NCBI GenBank assembly: GCA_035910535.1
Contig: JAMHXF010000025.1
Coordinates: 1-64,000 of the forward strand
Reading direction: 5' to 3'
Source: Archangium_A sp035910535
Lineage (GTDB): Bacteria > Myxococcota > Myxococcia > Myxococcales > Myxococcaceae
DNA: 64,000 nucleotides
The position numbers and the translations under genes were made by a program. The notes under the pieces are model-generated. The model searched no databases. It saw only the letters and a list, made by a program, of their open reading frames with translations, and was not told where the DNA came from. Shown here in pieces: positions 56,447 to 64,000 of this stretch (position 1 is the first letter of the stretch; every line of letters starts with the position of its first letter).

Positions 56447-57995
56447 TTCGCAGGTGGCTCCGGTCGATCTTTCCGTTCGGGTTCTTGGGGATCTCGGGCA
56501 GGAAGTTGAACTCCTGCGGCACGAGGTGGGCAGGCGCGACCTTCGCGATCTCCGCGCGGAGCTCTGCCGCCGTCGCCGTCACGCCCGGCTTGAGCGAGCA
56601 CACGACGACGATGCGCTGGCCGAGCAGGTCATCTTTCTTGCCGAACGCGGCGCACTCGTGAACGAGCCCGGTGCCATGCACCAGCTCTTCGATTTCGAGC
56701 GGGCTCACGCGGTACCCCTGCGTCTTGATCTGCTCGTCGCGGCGGCCCTCGTAATAGAGGAAGCCGTCGACATCGCGGCGCACGAGGTCACCGGAATACA
56801 CGACGAGATCGCGGCCCATGGTCTCGGGCGGCGCGAAGGGGTTGGGTTTGTAGACGGCGTTGGTCTTGTCGGGGTCGCCCCAGTACCCGAGCGCCACGGT
56901 GGGCCCACGGTGAATGAGCTCGCCGACCTCGTCAGCCGCGGTCTCGGTGCCGTCGGGGCGCACCACCCAGACATCGGAGTTGGGGATCGCCTTGCCGATG
57001 CACGACGAGCCGCGATGCACCTGCGCCGGGTCGAGGAACGTCGACCGGAACGCCTCGGTGAGGCCGTACATGAGGAAGATCTTCGTGTGCACCAACAGCG
57101 CGCGCAGCTCCTCGAGGTGCGGGCCGGGGATCATGCCGCCGGTGTTCGAGATGTAGCGCAGGTGCGTGAGCGGCTCGCGCGTGAGGCTCTTGCGGTTCTG
57201 CAGCAGCAGCGCCCACACACCGGGCACGCCCGCCACGCCGGTGATCTCGTGCGTGCGGAAGCTCTTGAGAATTTCACCGGGCAGCAGCGAGCGCTGCGTC
57301 ACCAGCGTGCCGCCAACGCGCAGCATGCAGGTGAACTGGTTCATGCCCACGTCGAAGTTGAGCGGCAGAATCGAGAGCACGCGATCTTCAGCGGTGTTCC
57401 CCAGGTACGTCGAGACGATCTGCGCGCCCACCACGATGTTGTGGTGCGTGAGCATGATGCCCTTGGGCATGCCCGTCGAACCAGACGTGTAGATGATGGT
57501 GCCGAGATCTTCTTCTTTCGCCACGGTGACCGGCGGCGCTTCGGGGCCGCGCTCCAACACGGGCTCGAGCCGCACGGTCCGCGCGGCGCCCGGCGCAGCC
57601 TCACACCCGTCACCACGCACGAACGCACACTCGTACGCAGGCACCGGCTCGTCGCGCAGCAACGCCGCTTCGCCGACGAGCATGCGCACCTGACAGTTGC
57701 GCATGATGTGGCCGACCTGCGCCGACTTCAGCTGCGGGTTGATGTTCACGTACACGCCGCCTGCGTGCACGACGGCCGTCATCGACAGCAGCGCCTCCCA
57801 GCTCTTCTCGAGCCAGATGCCGACGCGATCTCCGCGCCGGAGCCCTGCGTCCATCAAGCCCTGCGCGAGCCGCGCCGACTGCTGCCGCAGCTCGCCGTAC
57901 GTGAAGCTCCGGGCGCCATCGATGACCGCGACCTTCGCGGGGTTCCGCGCTGCTGCGTTCTCGAGCAGGTGAAACAACGACCATTCAGCGTGCAC
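56424..57995 (-). CDS. AMP-forming acyl/aminoacyl ligase 2
   Basis: This encodes 523 residues from a GTG. ANL motifs are IIYTSGSTGMPKG (167-179), MYGLTEAFRSTFL (A5), VVYSGDLVRRDVDGFLYY (A7), YEGRRDEQIKTQGYRVSP (A8) and a PNGKIDRS catalytic-lysine end (A10). It is the same family as the ligase at 51253 but clearly diverged. The GLTEAFRSTFL motif and the genes around it agree with the exosortase-A-associated acyl-CoA ligase. It lies 3 nt after carrier protein 2 and overlaps the decarboxylase, so it probably loads an amino acid onto that carrier. The presence of two ligase-carrier pairs suggests two different acyl building blocks. Confidence 0.92.
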   Translation of the reverse strand: MHAEWSLFHLLENAAARNPAKVAVIDGARSFTYGELRQQSARLAQGLMDAGLRRGDRVGIWLEKSWEALLSMTAVVHAGGVYVNINPQLKSAQVGHIMRNCQVRMLVGEAALLRDEPVPAYECAFVRGDGCEAAPGAARTVRLEPVLERGPEAPPVTVAKEEDLGTIIYTSGSTGMPKGIMLTHHNIVVGAQIVSTYLGNTAEDRVLSILPLNFDVGMNQFTCMLRVGGTLVTQRSLLPGEILKSFRTHEITGVAGVPGVWALLLQNRKSLTREPLTHLRYISNTGGMIPGPHLEELRALLVHTKIFLMYGLTEAFRSTFLDPAQVHRGSSCIGKAIPNSDVWVVRPDGTETAADEVGELIHRGPTVALGYWGDPDKTNAVYKPNPFAPPETMGRDLVVYSGDLVRRDVDGFLYYEGRRDEQIKTQGYRVSPLEIEELVHGTGLVHECAAFGKKDDLLGQRIVVVCSLKPGVTATAAELRAEIAKVAPAHLVPQEFNFLPEIPKNPNGKIDRSHLRNEYASTK

Positions 57996-57998
57996 CGG

Positions 57999-58253
57999 TC
58001 ACCCGACCTTGGCCACGACGAGCGCGGCGATGCTCTCGAGCGAGCGGAAGTGGGTTTCGTCGACCTCTTCGGGTTCGATCTCCGCGCCGAAGCGCTCCGA
58101 GATGAAGGCGATCAACTCCACGGTCTGCAACGACGCGAGGTGACCTTCTTCGATGAGCGGCGTGTCGTCAGCGAGCGCCACGTCGCGCTCGAGAATGACC
58201 TTCACGATGTGTTCACGCAGCACAGCAATCACGTCTGACTTTGAAACAGGCAT
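57999..58253 (-). CDS. acyl/peptidyl carrier protein 2
   Basis: This encodes 84 residues. The helix DVIAVLREHIVKVIL, the loop EEGHLASLQTVELIAFI with the putative phosphopantetheine Ser41, and the helix SLESIAALVVAKV give the carrier fold. The residue before the serine is Ala (ASL) where carriers almost always have Asp, and the preceding Gly-Xaa is GHL. Modification may be slower or need a special transferase, or Ser41 may not be the site. An AAGGGG box lies about 9 nt before the ATG. It is the gene directly before AMP ligase 2 and after the GNAT gene in the minus-strand operon. Confidence 0.85.
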   Translation of the reverse strand: MPVSKSDVIAVLREHIVKVILERDVALADDTPLIEEGHLASLQTVELIAFISERFGAEIEPEEVDETHFRSLESIAALVVAKVG

Positions 58254-58263
58254 TCCTGACCCC

Positions 58264-59340
58264 TTACGGTTGAAGCACGGCGCCGTGGCTCTGCTCGGCG
58301 TCGCCGAATTGAATGTTCCACGGGCCCGACAGCAGCCGCGACCGCAACGGCTCAACGTCGTCGGGCGCAGGGCGCACATAAACAACCGATCGATGTTCGC
58401 GCTGCAGAAAGCCCAGCTCGGCGAGCGCGACCTCGAGCCGCGGCGAGCCCTCAAGCACCGGCGCGTACAACGCCTGCGCTCCGCTGCGCCGCGCGAGCCG
58501 AACGGCGCCCACCAGCAGCGACATCCACCTGGCGGCGTCGGTGCCGGGCTTGCCACACAGCTCCAGGACCCACGCTGACGAAGGCGTGGCCGCGACCACC
58601 GTGTACGCCTCGAGTTCACCGCGCGCGTCGAGCAGCGCCAACACCTTCGCGTGCCGCTGCGGAGAGTCGGGCCCGTAGCGCCAGCGGTACCACGCGAGAT
58701 CCCGATACACGCTGGCGCCTTCGAGCCCGCAGTACGCCTCGGCGAAGCGATCGAAACGCGCGTCGAACGAGACCTCGACCACGTCGTCGCGCAACCCAAC
58801 GGGCCTGCGCACGCGGTCGACCGCGCGCAACACCGGGCCCGCCGCCGACAACAACGCTTCAGGCACCCGGTCAGCCCACGCGCGGCGGCCCTTCAACAAC
58901 CGCAGGTCGAGCGGCTTGGCCCACCGCACGAGCTCGCCCACGGGCCGCGCCTTCATCAACCCCATCAACGCCTTCGTGCCGACGATGTCGTCGACGCTGA
59001 TCTGCCGGGGAAAGCGCTTGAAGGCCTCGCGCATCAACGTCACACCGTGAAAACCCGCCGCCGGGTCCACCATGAAATCAGCCGTGGTGCAGGCGAAGAA
59101 GCGCTCGCCGAACACGCGGTACGGCAACGGCAGCCCGGCGATGAAGCCCAGCACCGCACCGTCAGCTCCCCGCTCCAGAACCCACGCGCCCGTCTCGATT
59201 GGGGCAAGATTCCGCAAGCGCGAAAACGACTCGCGCAACTCAAACGCCCGTCTTGCCTCAGCCCCGAAAACCTTCGTGTACAACGACAGCACTCCCCCGA
59301 GGTCCTTCGGGGCATAAGGCCTCAACTGCACCGTGCCCAT
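58264..59340 (-). CDS. GNAT-like acyltransferase
   Basis: This encodes 358 residues. The first about 140 form one GNAT domain, with VQLRPYAPKDLGGVLSLYTKVFG, GAVLGFIAGLPLPYRVFGE, FMVDPAAGFHGVTLMREAFKRF. A second, weaker half follows (about 190-358) with WYRWRYG and VLALLDARGELEAYTVVA, so it may be a double GNAT of the FemAB/GCN5 kind. Known: such enzymes move acyl or aminoacyl groups from CoA or carriers to amines. The carrier protein gene starts 10 nt downstream, so it may take its acyl group from carrier 2 and attach it to an amino sugar. Confidence 0.75.
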   Translation of the reverse strand: MGTVQLRPYAPKDLGGVLSLYTKVFGAEARRAFELRESFSRLRNLAPIETGAWVLERGADGAVLGFIAGLPLPYRVFGERFFACTTADFMVDPAAGFHGVTLMREAFKRFPRQISVDDIVGTKALMGLMKARPVGELVRWAKPLDLRLLKGRRAWADRVPEALLSAAGPVLRAVDRVRRPVGLRDDVVEVSFDARFDRFAEAYCGLEGASVYRDLAWYRWRYGPDSPQRHAKVLALLDARGELEAYTVVAATPSSAWVLELCGKPGTDAARWMSLLVGAVRLARRSGAQALYAPVLEGSPRLEVALAELGFLQREHRSVVYVRPAPDDVEPLRSRLLSGPWNIQFGDAEQSHGAVLQP

Positions 59341-59397
59341 GGCCCGCAACTTTTGCAGGGTTGAGCCGTGGGTCCAGTCAAAAAAGTGAAAAGAATT

Positions 59398-61227
59398 TCA
59401 GGTGCGGGCGATGAACGCCGGCCAGGCGCGCTCGACGTGGCGGGTGACGGTTTCGATGGCGCCGCCGGTGGTGAAGATGTGGTTCGTCATTTTCAGCCGC
59501 ACGTGATCGACGTTCGGGCGGTGCTGCGGCCCGAGGAGCTTCTGGTTGATGCGATCGAAGAACACCTCACGCAGCTTGCTGTCGGCGGTGATGACCAACA
59601 CCGGGCGCTTCGCTTCGACCCAGCGCTGCCACGCCGAGGCCAACGGGAAGTTGGTGACCGGCGGCAATTCAGAGCGTGAGAGCACGAAGTCGAGCAGCGC
59701 CTTCTTCGGCAGCGGCACGTAGCGCGCGTAGCGGTTCTCGTGCGTGAGCAGCCGCATCCACCCCCAGTACGAGAACAGCTTGCTGCGCACCTTGTCTTCG
59801 AAGGGCAGGCGCGAGGTGAGCACGTCGGTGAGCCGCGACGCAGGCAGCTTCGCCTTGAGCGACGCGCGCAGCGACTTGCGCTTCGGCGCCTCACCGTCCT
59901 GCGCTTTGGGCTCGGTGACGTACATCTCGGGCTCGAAGAGCATCAGCCCGCGCACCAGGCGCTTCTCGACGTCGGCGGTGAAGATGGCGTTGATGGCGCC
60001 ACCACACAGCCCGGCGACGACGAGCCCCTCGAGGCCCTCGCGCTCACACAGCGCGCGCACCAGCTGCGAGGTGACGGCCGTGAAGTTGCCGTCGGTGACG
60101 ACGGGGAAGAACTCGAGCGTCTTGGCCGGCAGCGGGCCGGGCGCGTCACCAAGCCCCGGGAGGTCGTAGCGGAAACACGGCACGCCGCGCGCCGCCATCG
60201 CGTCGCACATGTGTGACGCGAGCCCGCCGTGACCGTCGCGCGGCACGTAGCCGAAGTTCACCACCAACAAGCCGACGGGCCCCGGCGTCGACGTGTGGTG
60301 CGTGCCCACGCAGCGCCCGCCTTCGAGCTCGAGCACGTGCAGCGACCGCGACGGCGAGGCGCTCGTCACGTCGACCGACGACGGCGCGCGCTCGGGGTCG
60401 GTGGCGAGCCACACGTCGCTCCACACATCGAGGCGCTCGAGCGTCAACGTGAAGAGCTCGTCGAGCTCGGCGACGAGGTTGTGGCTCTGCAACCAGAACG
60501 GCGGCTTCTGCAGCCGCGCCGACGCGAAGAAATCGCGGTTGGGCAGGCGGTCGGCCGTGCGCCCGTCGAGGAACACCACCAGGTATTCACCGCCGAGGTT
60601 CTCGGGCGTCGCGGCGGTGAAGGCTTCGGCGCTGCGAAAGAGCGCCTTCGTCCACGGGTAGCCTTCCACTTCGACGGCCGCGCCATTGTCGAGCTCGCGC
60701 ACGTAGTCATCGCGCGTCTTCCGCTCGCCGGGGAACTCCATGTAGTCGGCGGCCAGCTTGCGCCGGAGCATGTCCATCAACATGGGCTTGCCGCCGGCCG
60801 GCGGGTCCCACGCGACGAAGGCGTCACACTCGCGCGCGTCGAACAGGCGCTTGCCGAGCAGCGCGCCGAGCCGCAGGCCGAGCACCACCACGCGGCCGTG
60901 ACCTCTCGCCTTGCCGTGCGCCACCACCGCGCGGAGATCTTCCAACCAGCCGTCGAAGGTCTGCTGCTTGAAGTCGCCGGGGCTCTCACCCACGCCGCGG
61001 TAGTCGAAGCGCAGCACGTCGTAGCCGTTGGCCGCGAGCACGCGCGCCCAGCGCACCCAATTCAAATACCCGTGCGTTCGCTCGAGCGTCATCGGCCCGG
61101 CCAGCACCACGGTGGCGCGCGGCTTCGGCGACGCATGGTGCGTGACGGCGACGACGCCCTCACCCACCGGCAGAAAGAAAGACGACTCAGTTCCCGACAG
61201 CGCGTCCCCCGGCGCCCAACGTTTCAT
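59398..61227 (-). CDS. tandem alpha/beta-hydrolase fusion (exosortase-A-associated hydrolase 2 + 1 type)
   Basis: This encodes 609 residues with two complete alpha/beta-hydrolase folds. The first (about 1-275) has FDYRGVGES and the elbow VLGLRLGALLG, in which Arg119 stands where the nucleophilic Ser should be. The second (about 300-609) has FRYDLPGLGDA and the elbow VVAGLCGGAINAIF near residue 405, with Cys in that place. The GLRLG and GLC-G elbows are, to my knowledge, the signatures of exosortase A system-associated hydrolases 2 and 1, which are normally separate genes. It may be a thioesterase or acyl-transfer enzyme for carrier-bound intermediates, or the first half may be non-catalytic. 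It overlaps the GT2 gene by 4 nt and is followed by a 57-nt gap. Confidence 0.82.
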   Translation of the reverse strand: MKRWAPGDALSGTESSFFLPVGEGVVAVTHHASPKPRATVVLAGPMTLERTHGYLNWVRWARVLAANGYDVLRFDYRGVGESPGDFKQQTFDGWLEDLRAVVAHGKARGHGRVVVLGLRLGALLGKRLFDARECDAFVAWDPPAGGKPMLMDMLRRKLAADYMEFPGERKTRDDYVRELDNGAAVEVEGYPWTKALFRSAEAFTAATPENLGGEYLVVFLDGRTADRLPNRDFFASARLQKPPFWLQSHNLVAELDELFTLTLERLDVWSDVWLATDPERAPSSVDVTSASPSRSLHVLELEGGRCVGTHHTSTPGPVGLLVVNFGYVPRDGHGGLASHMCDAMAARGVPCFRYDLPGLGDAPGPLPAKTLEFFPVVTDGNFTAVTSQLVRALCEREGLEGLVVAGLCGGAINAIFTADVEKRLVRGLMLFEPEMYVTEPKAQDGEAPKRKSLRASLKAKLPASRLTDVLTSRLPFEDKVRSKLFSYWGWMRLLTHENRYARYVPLPKKALLDFVLSRSELPPVTNFPLASAWQRWVEAKRPVLVITADSKLREVFFDRINQKLLGPQHRPNVDHVRLKMTNHIFTTGGAIETVTRHVERAWPAFIART

Positions 61228-62249
61228 TTTTGAGCCCTCGAAAGGTACCGCCGGGTGTGACTGAGGAAGTCTTTCGCGGTGCGCGTCAGCGAGCCGGCTT
61301 CTTCACGGACGCCGCGGAAGTAGTCGAGGCCGTAGCTCAGCGTGGCGCCGGCGATGGCGAGGCGCTTGAACGCCGGGTGCAGGTCGCGACCACCGTCCAA
61401 CAATTCTCCCGCGCGGTAGGCCGCGCTCGCGAGGCGGTCGCCCACTTCGGGCACCGTGGCGCTCAACATGAGCAACCCGCGCGAGACAGGGTTCACCAAA
61501 AAGATGAAGTGCCACGGGTCGGCGTCGACGACGTCGGGGTGCTTCTTGTGAATGCGGGAGTCGTAGACGCCGTAGAGGAAGTTGCGGCGGCGCCACACGG
61601 AGATGGACGTGTGATCGGTGCGGTTGGTGGTGACGGCGTCGCGCGCGAAGACCAATTTCGCGCCGGCCTTCTGCAGCCGCACGCCGAACTCGCGGTCTTC
61701 CGAGCGATCGAGCGAGCGGTCGAAGCCACCGACGGCCTCGTAGTCAGCCCGACGGAACGAGACGTTGCCGGTGCACACCATGACGCCGCGCACGGCCGTG
61801 GGGTTCGAGGTGAAGCGCTCGACGAAGTGCGCGAGTTGGTCGGCGTGAAAGCGCTCGAAGAGCGGCTTGTCTTCGAGGGAGTTGTCGTACGCGATGTGCC
61901 CGAGCACCAGCGTGTGGCCCTGCTCGTGTTTCTCGAGGTGCTTCTCGAGGAAGTTCGCGGGCACCAGCATGTCGTCGTCGGTGATGACGACCACGTCGTG
62001 CTTCGTCTGGCGGATGCCGGCGTCGCGCGCGGCGGCAGCACCGGCGTTCTGCTGCGTGATGACGCGCAGCGGGTACGGGTCTTTGCGCGCCTCGAGCATC
62101 GGCGCGACGGGCACCTTCGAGCCGTCATCGACCACGATGACCTCGAAGCGCTCAGGCGAGAGCGTCTGCGCGCCGAGCGAATCGAGCAGCTCTTGAAGGA
62201 GCGCGAGCCGGTTGAAGGTGGACACCACGACGCTGACGTTGAACGGCAT
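61224..62249 (-). CDS. GT2-family glycosyltransferase
   Basis: This encodes 341 residues. The ATG at 62249 has AGAGG 7 nt upstream and leads straight into the GT-A fold: VSVVVSTFNRLALLQELLDSL, VIVVDDGSKVP, GAAAARDAGIRQTKHDVVVITDDDML with the DxD-type metal site, and SEDREFGVRLQKAGAKLVF (ED base). There is no membrane segment, but the C-terminus is helical and basic. It would transfer a sugar during repeat-unit assembly. It is the first gene of the minus-strand decoration operon (GT2, hydrolase fusion, GNAT, carrier 2, ligase 2, decarboxylase) and diverges from an acetyltransferase gene 48 nt away. Confidence 0.92.
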   Translation of the reverse strand: MPFNVSVVVSTFNRLALLQELLDSLGAQTLSPERFEVIVVDDGSKVPVAPMLEARKDPYPLRVITQQNAGAAAARDAGIRQTKHDVVVITDDDMLVPANFLEKHLEKHEQGHTLVLGHIAYDNSLEDKPLFERFHADQLAHFVERFTSNPTAVRGVMVCTGNVSFRRADYEAVGGFDRSLDRSEDREFGVRLQKAGAKLVFARDAVTTNRTDHTSISVWRRRNFLYGVYDSRIHKKHPDVVDADPWHFIFLVNPVSRGLLMLSATVPEVGDRLASAAYRAGELLDGGRDLHPAFKRLAIAGATLSYGLDYFRGVREEAGSLTRTAKDFLSHTRRYLSRAQK

Positions 62250-62297
62250 CACTGGCCTCTGTAAGGCGTTGTCCGGCAACGCGTGCCGGGGTCCTGA

Positions 62298-62879
62298 ATG
62301 AAATCACTTACGAAGTTCATCACGTCAGTTCGAGCCGACTTCGGATCGCTGCAGCGGTACCGCGCGAAGTATCACAACGAGGTGGTTCCGCTCTCGCACC
62401 TTCCTGCAGACCTGGTGAAGAAGATCGGCCTGCAGATGATGGTCGCCACGCGGGCCATGCGGCTGATGGAAGATCTGCATGTTCCGCTCGGTGGGCAGGT
62501 GGCAAGTCGCCTCATTCGTCATCTATATGGGGCAGAAATCCACTGGCGCGCGCACGTGGCCGACGGCGTTTCAATCGTTCACGGCACGGGGTTGGTGCTC
62601 AGCCACCGCGCGAAGGTCGGCCCGGGCTGCATTCTTTTTCAGAACGTGACGCTGGGTGAAGGGCGCGACCCGGAGACCGGTGAGAGCGGCGCGCCCACGC
62701 TCGGCCGCGACGTGCACGTAGGCCCCGGCGCGACGCTGCTCGGGCCCATCACGGTTGGAGACGGGACGAAGATCATGGCGGGCGCGGTGCTCACGCGCTC
62801 GGTGCCGCCCAACTCGCTGGTCAAGCCGGCGCAGGCCGAAGTGTCGACGCGCGGTGGTGCGGCGTCAGGGCCGGCGTGA
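62298..62879 (+). CDS. serine acetyltransferase-like beta-helix acyltransferase
   Basis: This encodes 193 residues. Helices (about 1-75) lead into the hexapeptide coil: YGAEIHWRAHVADGVSIVHG, LVLSHRAKVGPGCILFQNVTLGEG, LGRDVHVGPGATLLGPITVGDG, IMAGAVLTRSVPPNSLV. The CysE-like active-site His is in the SIVHGTG loop. Similar genes serve polysaccharide acetylation. It is a diverged cousin of the gene at 28608, so related acetyltransferases bracket the locus. It is the last gene of normal high-GC composition before the AT-richer right end. Confidence 0.85.
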   Translation: MKSLTKFITSVRADFGSLQRYRAKYHNEVVPLSHLPADLVKKIGLQMMVATRAMRLMEDLHVPLGGQVASRLIRHLYGAEIHWRAHVADGVSIVHGTGLVLSHRAKVGPGCILFQNVTLGEGRDPETGESGAPTLGRDVHVGPGATLLGPITVGDGTKIMAGAVLTRSVPPNSLVKPAQAEVSTRGGAASGPA

Positions 62880-63257
62880 CGAGCGCGCGCAGAATGAAAG
62901 CGACGTCGATGCGCTCCTGCTCGCCTCGGAGCGACGGTTGTTGCGGCCGCGATCAAAATGAACCGCTGAAAACAAAAGCCGACTCAGTTTTCACTGAGTC
63001 GCCTTCGATTTCGTTACGGGGGTTGATGGCGGATTTCTCCCCGCCCCGTATTCTGTTCGATACGTGGATACCCGTGCCGAGGCGGGTGGCATAGGCGTTC
63101 GTGCAAAGACGAGCCGCTTCCGGCGATGTGGCGTACGCGCATGAAGACACAGAACGACTCCGGCAACACCAACGACGCACGGCTTGCCATTCATCCGGCG
63201 ATGGTCACCAACGTCAGCCAGTGATTCAACCGTGAAGCCGTAAGATAGATACAACAC
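62880..63257. other. AT-richer intergenic region at the right edge of the locus
   Basis: No gene is supported in these 378 nt. Composition drops visibly compared with the polysaccharide locus. The only structure seen is the hairpin at 62980-63001. Confidence 0.5.
62980..63001 (-). terminator. hairpin terminator for the minus-strand gene on the right
   Basis: This is a perfect 9-bp stem, CGACTCAGT and ACTGAGTCG, with a TTTC loop. Read on the minus strand the hairpin is followed by a T-rich stretch (GCTTTTGTTTTC), which fits factor-independent termination of transcripts arriving from 63258 onward. On the plus strand no T-tract follows. Confidence 0.65.
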
Positions 63258-64000
63258 TCAACGTCGAATTGAGTGGTGATGAGCTCGGGTTATCGACCGC
63301 TCGACGACGGGAATGGGGCGACCACTCCAGTCGAACTGAAGAACCACGTTAAGAATCCCCGCTCCAATCTCTGCCGCATGGAACTCGGCAAGTCGCATCG
63401 CGCCGTGAGTCGATTCGAACGGAGTTGCTGCGATGGGTTGGTCCCAGGTCGAAACAAGAGTGACGCCACCGACACGGACCAGCGAGCCGCTTACACTTCG
63501 ATCCACACGCCGCAGTTCGTTAATGCCGATCGACGCCGGAACACCGCCTTCATCGTCTTGATCGTCTTGCTCCACGAGTAGACCCAGTCCGGCGCCGCCC
63601 GAAAGTTCTGCACCGAATACGGCAGCGACCATGGAGCGAGGTGGTCTCCAATTCGCAAAGCCCTGATGTCCTGCACGCCAGCAGTTAATCGTGGTTTTCA
63701 GACACCATCGTTGGAGAAGGAGCCCATTTACGGCGAGGGATGCCGCTGAAAACTCCGTCTGGTTTCGTTCGAAGCGCGCCCGAAATCGTTCCATTATGAG
63801 TCGATTGCGCTCCCTCAGGGCGCAAACAAAGTCGATGGCGGCGTCGTCGAGTTCGGACAATACCCCGTTGTGATGTGTGCACAGCTTCACTGTCATCGTG
63901 TCGATTGACACCAAGCCGGTGGCGCCCTTGAGCCGCGGCATTCCACTGGCGGGCACCATCTTCTGTGGGAACAGGCCTCGAGTGATCACGTGTTCGCTCG
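63258..64000 (-). CDS. unknown protein, 5' end beyond the window
   Basis: The frame is open to the window edge (at least 243 codons from a GTG at 63989, and still open upstream of it). The fragment starts near VSIDTMTVKLCTHHNGVLSELD. A Cys-x2-His-Asn element is followed by a helix, RERNRLIMERFRARFERN, and a GLLLQRWCLKTTINCW segment. This pattern is seen in uncharacterised proteins that carry a treble-clef/HNH-like CxxC...C-x-x-H-N N-terminus. That part, if present, lies outside the window. Codon use is much less GC-biased than in the polysaccharide locus, so acquisition from elsewhere is plausible. No function is claimed. Confidence 0.6.
   Translation of the reverse strand, partial: SEHVITRGLFPQKMVPASGMPRLKGATGLVSIDTMTVKLCTHHNGVLSELDDAAIDFVCALRERNRLIMERFRARFERNQTEFSAASLAVNGLLLQRWCLKTTINCWRAGHQGFANWRPPRSMVAAVFGAELSGGAGLGLLVEQDDQDDEGGVPASIGINELRRVDRSVSGSLVRVGGVTLVSTWDQPIAATPFESTHGAMRLAEFHAAEIGAGILNVVLQFDWSGRPIPVVERSITRAHHHSIRR

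Noticed and set aside
50235..62879. An exosortase or PEP-CTERM substrate expected beside the exosortase-A-like gene set.
   Set aside because: No polytopic protein with the exosortase Cys/Arg/His pattern and no PEP-CTERM tail was found in the window. The only sorting tail is the MYXO-CTERM-like one at 19000-19053.

Overview
The window is high-GC DNA in which third codon positions are overwhelmingly G or C, many starts are GTG, and neighbouring genes often overlap by 4 nt (ATGA/GTGA). A long Cys-rich repeat protein ends in a MYXO-CTERM-like tail, and there is a large polysaccharide locus whose core order matches the myxobacterial eps cluster. Together these point to a myxobacterium or close relative (Myxococcota). 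No tRNA, rRNA, CRISPR array or phage gene was seen.

Region 1 (1-3.3 kb) is an accessory scar. It holds the C-terminus of an IS3-family transposase with its terminal repeat, an unknown gene, and a decapitated Rhs protein ending in a JAB-like C-terminal domain followed by a candidate immunity gene. It also holds a second IS-end remnant and a roughly 180-bp duplicate of the 3' end of the histidine kinase gene next door. Region 2 (3.2-8.2 kb, minus strand) is a signalling operon: response regulator-kinase, CheR-type methyltransferase, and a 1037-aa sensor kinase with three receivers. Region 3 (8.4-28.5 kb) is mixed housekeeping and envelope material. It contains a topoisomerase III-RecQ fusion, an outer-membrane barrel, a 1870-aa lectin/Cys-repeat surface protein, a PLD/VTT/EEP operon, a trigger-factor-like chaperone, NudC, WGR-DUF4240, RraA and an MMPL transporter.

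Region 4 (28.6-62.9 kb) is one large exopolysaccharide locus. Export and assembly genes are the Wzz-Wzy fusion, phosphohexose transferase, Wzx flippase, short OPX protein, beta-barrel, single-domain response regulator, Wzc without kinase, glycosyltransferase and a P-loop-less pseudokinase. Two GH44 glycanases, a deacetylase, WecG/TagA-type and GT2 transferases and several acetyltransferases surround them. The right half (50.2-62.3 kb) adds what looks like an aminoacyl or amide decoration module: NadE-like amide synthetase, two AMP ligases, two acyl carrier proteins, AsnB amidotransferase, group IV PLP decarboxylase, GNAT, and a tandem alpha/beta hydrolase whose nucleophile elbows lack serine. 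This gene set resembles the one that accompanies exosortase A in PEP-CTERM bacteria, but no exosortase is visible here. It is the best candidate in the window for an undescribed system.

Region 5 (62.9-64 kb) is visibly AT-richer and carries a partial unknown gene on the minus strand with a hairpin terminator after it.
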